8,197 nt of DNA, taken from NCBI GenBank assembly GCA_031277195.1, contig JAITMU010000116.1:1-8197 (forward strand). Reading direction: 5' to 3'. Shown here piece by piece: positions 5,892-8,197 of this stretch. Position numbers and translations under genes: made by a program. A model generated the notes under the pieces. The model saw nothing but the letters and a program-made list of their open reading frames with translations. It had not been told where the DNA came from and searched no databases. Position 1 is the first letter of the stretch. Each line of letters starts with the position of its first letter. This DNA comes from Gallionellaceae bacterium (GTDB lineage Bacteria; Pseudomonadota; Gammaproteobacteria; Burkholderiales; Gallionellaceae).

Positions 5892-6617
5892 TCAGCCGGT
5901 TGCCCCTTCTCCCACGAGGCGGGAAGGAGAAGGCTCGCGATACCACCACAGATACAAAACCGTCACCCACAGCCAGCACAACCCCAGCGTCCACACATCG
6001 TGCGACAAAAAGTGCGCGCCGCGCAGTTGCTGGCTCAGGCCGAAAATCACGCCCAGCGCGATAACACCGCCCAGCGCCCACCAACGCCAGCGCGGCGCGC
6101 AGCGCAGACACCAGTAATACAGCCCAAACCAAGCATAGGCGGCGCTGGCGTGTCCGGCGGGGAAGCAAATGCCCGGACGGACACCGGCGGGAAGCGGCGC
6201 GAACAATTCGATATAAATCCGGTCACCGCCGTAGCGCACGAGATCCCAGGGGCAGTTCACATGCGTATGATGTTTCAGGAAATTGATCAGCACGCCAGCG
6301 CCCAGCGTGGCGCAGGCGAGATACCAGAGTCCGTTGCGCCGAGGACGCCAGCGCGGGACGAATTGCGCCAGCAACAGCGCAGCCAACAGCAACAATGCGG
6401 CCATGCCGGTTAGCGCGCGTCCGCCGCGATGAACTACCTCCTCCGTCAACCAGGCATCGCGCCAGCGCCATGCGCCGCCTTCCCAGTGGTAGAAATGATC
6501 CGCCAGCCAAAGGTCAAATGAGCTGAATTCCAGCGCCAGAACACAGCTGACAAAAATCAACAGGGGACGCCACAAATGATGGCGAAGAAAGGTGTCAGAA
6601 TGTGGCTGCGGAATCAT
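5892..6617 (-). CDS. PAP2-family integral membrane phosphatase, candidate lipid A phosphatase
   Basis: A 241-residue inner-membrane protein. Hydrophobic segments are at roughly 15-30, 70-87, 97-114, 157-172, 178-195 and 208-226. PAP2 (type 2 phosphatidic acid phosphatase) motifs are present in diverged form: C1 as KHHTHVNCPWDL (Lys115, with Cys122 where Arg is usual), C2 as FPAGHAS (His156), and C3 as SQQLRGAHFLSHD (catalytic His202, Gln196 where Arg is usual, Asp207 one place late). This looks like a coherent subfamily rather than decay. The family removes phosphate from lipids such as phosphatidic acid, undecaprenyl pyrophosphate or lipid A; being divergent from eptA favours lipid A (LpxE/LpxF-like), by inference only. 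The ATG at 6617 has no Shine-Dalgarno sequence and lies about eight bases after a TATCAT -10, so the mRNA may be leaderless. The C-terminal tail REPSPSRLVGEGATG appears repeat-derived. Confidence 0.85.
   Translation of the reverse strand: MIPQPHSDTFLRHHLWRPLLIFVSCVLALEFSSFDLWLADHFYHWEGGAWRWRDAWLTEEVVHRGGRALTGMAALLLLAALLLAQFVPRWRPRRNGLWYLACATLGAGVLINFLKHHTHVNCPWDLVRYGGDRIYIELFAPLPAGVRPGICFPAGHASAAYAWFGLYYWCLRCAPRWRWWALGGVIALGVIFGLSQQLRGAHFLSHDVWTLGLCWLWVTVLYLWWYREPSPSRLVGEGATG
5903..5935. repeat. CCTTCTCC/GGAGAAGG palindrome inside the PAP2 3' end
   Basis: CCTTCTCC (5905-5912) and GGAGAAGG (5926-5933) form an imperfect hairpin of a kind common between genes in proteobacteria. Here it lies inside the reading frame and encodes most of the PAP2 tail after the last membrane segment, reading PSPSRLVGEG on the minus strand. 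Confidence 0.55.
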
Positions 6618-6624
6618 GGAAAGG

Positions 6625-6656
6625 ATGATAAGTGCATCGGCTTAATTATTTTTTAA
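6625..6656 (-). promoter_or_regulatory. Candidate activator-dependent promoter of the PAP2 gene
   Basis: Read on the minus strand: TTAA (6656-6653), seven bases, TTAA (6645-6642), eleven bases, then TATCAT (6630-6625; 5/6 match to -10). No -35 consensus is present at the expected place. On the plus strand the repeat reads CTTAAT-N5-TTTAAC, close to the PmrA box form YTTAAK-N5-YTTAAK. The layout mirrors the eptA promoter exactly. Transcription would begin at or next to the PAP2 start codon. Confidence 0.45.
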
Positions 6657-6669
6657 CACCGACGCCAGA

Positions 6670-6701
6670 TTAAACCTTTTTTAAGCAAGTCGCCATATAA
6701 T
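6670..6701 (+). promoter_or_regulatory. Candidate activator-dependent promoter of eptA
   Basis: TTAA (6670-6673), seven bases, TTAA (6681-6684), eleven bases, then a perfect TATAAT (6696-6701). The -35 position (6673-6678, AACCTT) does not match consensus, as expected for promoters that need an activator. The half-sites read ATTAAA-N5-TTTAAG; the second fits the PmrA half-site consensus YTTAAK and the first only its core. Start of transcription is expected near 6708, giving a leader of about 25 bases. Confidence 0.5.
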
Positions 6702-6732
6702 GCCACGCATTCGCCCATTCCCGCGCCTCATC

Positions 6733-8197
6733 ATGCAGTTTCTTCGCCAGTTAGTTTCGCCGACGCTCAGTGTTACGCGCCTGATTCTGATCAGCGCCTT
6801 CTTTTTCACCGTTTTTTACAACCTCGCTTTCTTCCGCAACAGCCACGAAATCTACGGCGTTTCGCCGGGCGGTTGGGCGTTTCTGGGTTCGCTGGCGGTG
6901 TTCCTGTTCGCGGTGACGGCGCTGCTGCTGAGTCTGCTGTGCTTCCGCTACACAACCAAACCCGTGCTGATTTTTCTGGCGCTCGGCGCGGCAGCCGCCA
7001 ACTATTTCATGTACCGCTTCAACATCGTGGTGGACACCACCATGCTCACCAACATGGCAAAGACGGACACGCGGGAAGTGGCCGATCTGATGAGCGTCGG
7101 CTTTGTCGTGCAGTTTTTGTTGCTGGGCGTGCTGCCCGCCATTCTGATTCTGCGTACCAACATCCAATGGCAGAGAACCGGCATTGAAATCAAGTCGCGC
7201 CTGAAGCTGATCGGCGGCGCGTTGCTGTTGATGGTGTTGTGTTTGGCACCTTTCACCAGTTACTACACGAGCTTCGCCCGCGAACACAAATTGCTGCGCT
7301 ACTACGCCAACCCTGTCACCTTTGTCTATTCCGGTATCAAATTTCTGAAAGGAACCGTGGCCGAGCCGTCCGGCCCGCGTCAGGCGCTGGGCAGGGACGC
7401 GCGCATTCCGGCAGAAGACGTGGATCGAGAATTGATCATACTGGTGGTGGGCGAAGCCGCCCGCGCCGACCATTTTTCGCTGAACGGGTACGCGCGCGAC
7501 ACCAATCCCCTGCTCGCCCGCGAGAATGTCATCAGCTATAGCGATGTCACGTCCTGCGGCACTGCGACCGCCTATTCCGTGCCTTGCATGTTTTCCCTGA
7601 TCCCGCGCGAAAATTTCGACCTCGACACGGCAAAACGTCGGGAAAACGTGCTGGACGTGCTCACCCATGCTGGCGTGCAGGTGTTGTGGCGCGACAATAA
7701 TTCGGATTCAAAAGGCGTGGCGGCGGGCGTCACTTTCGAGGATTTCCGCGATCCGAAACTCAATCCAGTGTGCGATGTGGAATGCCGTGACATCGGCATG
7801 TTGAGCGGGCTGGACGACTACATCGCCGCCCATCCCACCGGCGACATCGTGATCGTGCTGCACCAGATGGGCAATCACGGCCCGGCCTACTACAAACGCT
7901 ATCCCAAGGAATTTGAGGTGTTCACCCCCGCCTGCCAGTCCGCCGAGTTGGCCAACTGCACAGATGCGGAAATCATCAACGCCTACGACAACGCGCTGCG
8001 CTACACCGATTATTTTCTCGCCGAGGTGATTGCATTCCTGCGCCGCCACGACGACCGCTTTGAAACGGCGATGCTCTACATGGCCGATCACGGCGAATCA
8101 CTCGGAGAAAACGGCATCTATCTGCACGGTTTGCCCTGGCTCATGGCGCCCAAGGCGCAGAAAAATCCGGGCGGGATCTTCTGGTTTGGCGAGCGGT
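6733..8197 (+). CDS. eptA: Lipid A phosphoethanolamine transferase EptA (3' end cut by window)
   Basis: An inner-membrane enzyme that moves phosphoethanolamine from phosphatidylethanolamine to lipid A phosphate on the periplasmic side, lowering negative charge and raising resistance to polymyxin and cationic peptides. 488 codons are visible; the family is about 540-550 residues. Five membrane segments (about 15-34, 48-71, 77-93, 121-140, 157-174) precede a periplasmic sulfatase-fold domain. Zinc and catalytic residues match MCR-1/EptA: Glu241 in VVGEAARADH, nucleophile Thr279 in SCGTATAYSVPC, His377 and His382 in HQMGNHGP, and Asp452-His453 in ADHGES. Cysteine pairs C275/C285, C347/C351 and C401/C409 match the family disulfides. 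The ATG at 6733 has no Shine-Dalgarno sequence. An in-frame ATG at 6700 overlaps the -10 box and so could be used only from a farther promoter. It is divergent from the PAP2 gene. No pmrAB or dgkA is visible here. Confidence 0.95.
   Translation, partial: MQFLRQLVSPTLSVTRLILISAFFFTVFYNLAFFRNSHEIYGVSPGGWAFLGSLAVFLFAVTALLLSLLCFRYTTKPVLIFLALGAAAANYFMYRFNIVVDTTMLTNMAKTDTREVADLMSVGFVVQFLLLGVLPAILILRTNIQWQRTGIEIKSRLKLIGGALLLMVLCLAPFTSYYTSFAREHKLLRYYANPVTFVYSGIKFLKGTVAEPSGPRQALGRDARIPAEDVDRELIILVVGEAARADHFSLNGYARDTNPLLARENVISYSDVTSCGTATAYSVPCMFSLIPRENFDLDTAKRRENVLDVLTHAGVQVLWRDNNSDSKGVAAGVTFEDFRDPKLNPVCDVECRDIGMLSGLDDYIAAHPTGDIVIVLHQMGNHGPAYYKRYPKEFEVFTPACQSAELANCTDAEIINAYDNALRYTDYFLAEVIAFLRRHDDRFETAMLYMADHGESLGENGIYLHGLPWLMAPKAQKNPGGIFWFGER

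Noticed and set aside
6700..6732. Upstream in-frame ATG for eptA at 6700
   Set aside because: It overlaps the TATAAT -10 element and would lie outside the transcript from that promoter; it also lacks a ribosome binding site. It is kept only as an alternative.
6751..7668. Minus-strand open frame of 305 codons opposite eptA
   Set aside because: It is Gln/His/Arg-rich, is antisense to the EptA membrane and catalytic domains, and shows no domain.

Overview
The window looks like a chromosomal segment of a Gram-negative proteobacterium, most likely a betaproteobacterium. That lineage guess rests on overall GC-rich codon use, the rnr-rlmB pair, lipid A modification genes and the dispersed palindromic repeats. 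I cannot name a genus from sequence alone.

Layout, left to right. At 1-78 (minus) is the N-terminal end of a small lipoprotein, cut by the window edge. At 231-2201 (minus) is acs, acetyl-CoA synthetase, with a good sigma-70 promoter at 2242-2270. At 2393-3130 (minus) is rlmB, the 23S rRNA G2251 2'-O-methyltransferase. At 3339-5606 (minus) is rnr, ribonuclease R. At 5652-5738 (plus) is a tRNA-Leu(CAG) with its own promoter and terminator, divergent from rnr. At 5892-6617 (minus) is a PAP2-family membrane phosphatase. It is divergent from an eptA-type lipid A phosphoethanolamine transferase that starts at 6733 (plus) and runs off the right edge, missing roughly its last tenth.

Functional groups. 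rnr and rlmB form an RNA-metabolism pair in the order rnr then rlmB. The PAP2 phosphatase and EptA form a plausible envelope-remodelling pair: one could remove a phosphate from lipid A or a lipid carrier, and the other adds phosphoethanolamine to lipid A phosphate. acs handles acetate activation.

Two things deserve attention. First, the 115-bp PAP2/eptA intergenic region contains a mirror-symmetric promoter pair. On each strand two TTAA half-sites 11 bp apart are followed, after exactly 11 bp, by a -10-like hexamer. The dyad is centred near 6663, and this looks like a shared operator for an OmpR/PmrA-type activator. Second, nearly every intergenic gap carries a palindromic repeat, of at least three families. 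Three of them are inverted pairs: 108-223, 2308-2396 and 3157-3321. One supplies the rlmB stop codon, one separates rnr from rlmB, and another repeat appears to encode the C-terminal tail of the PAP2 protein.
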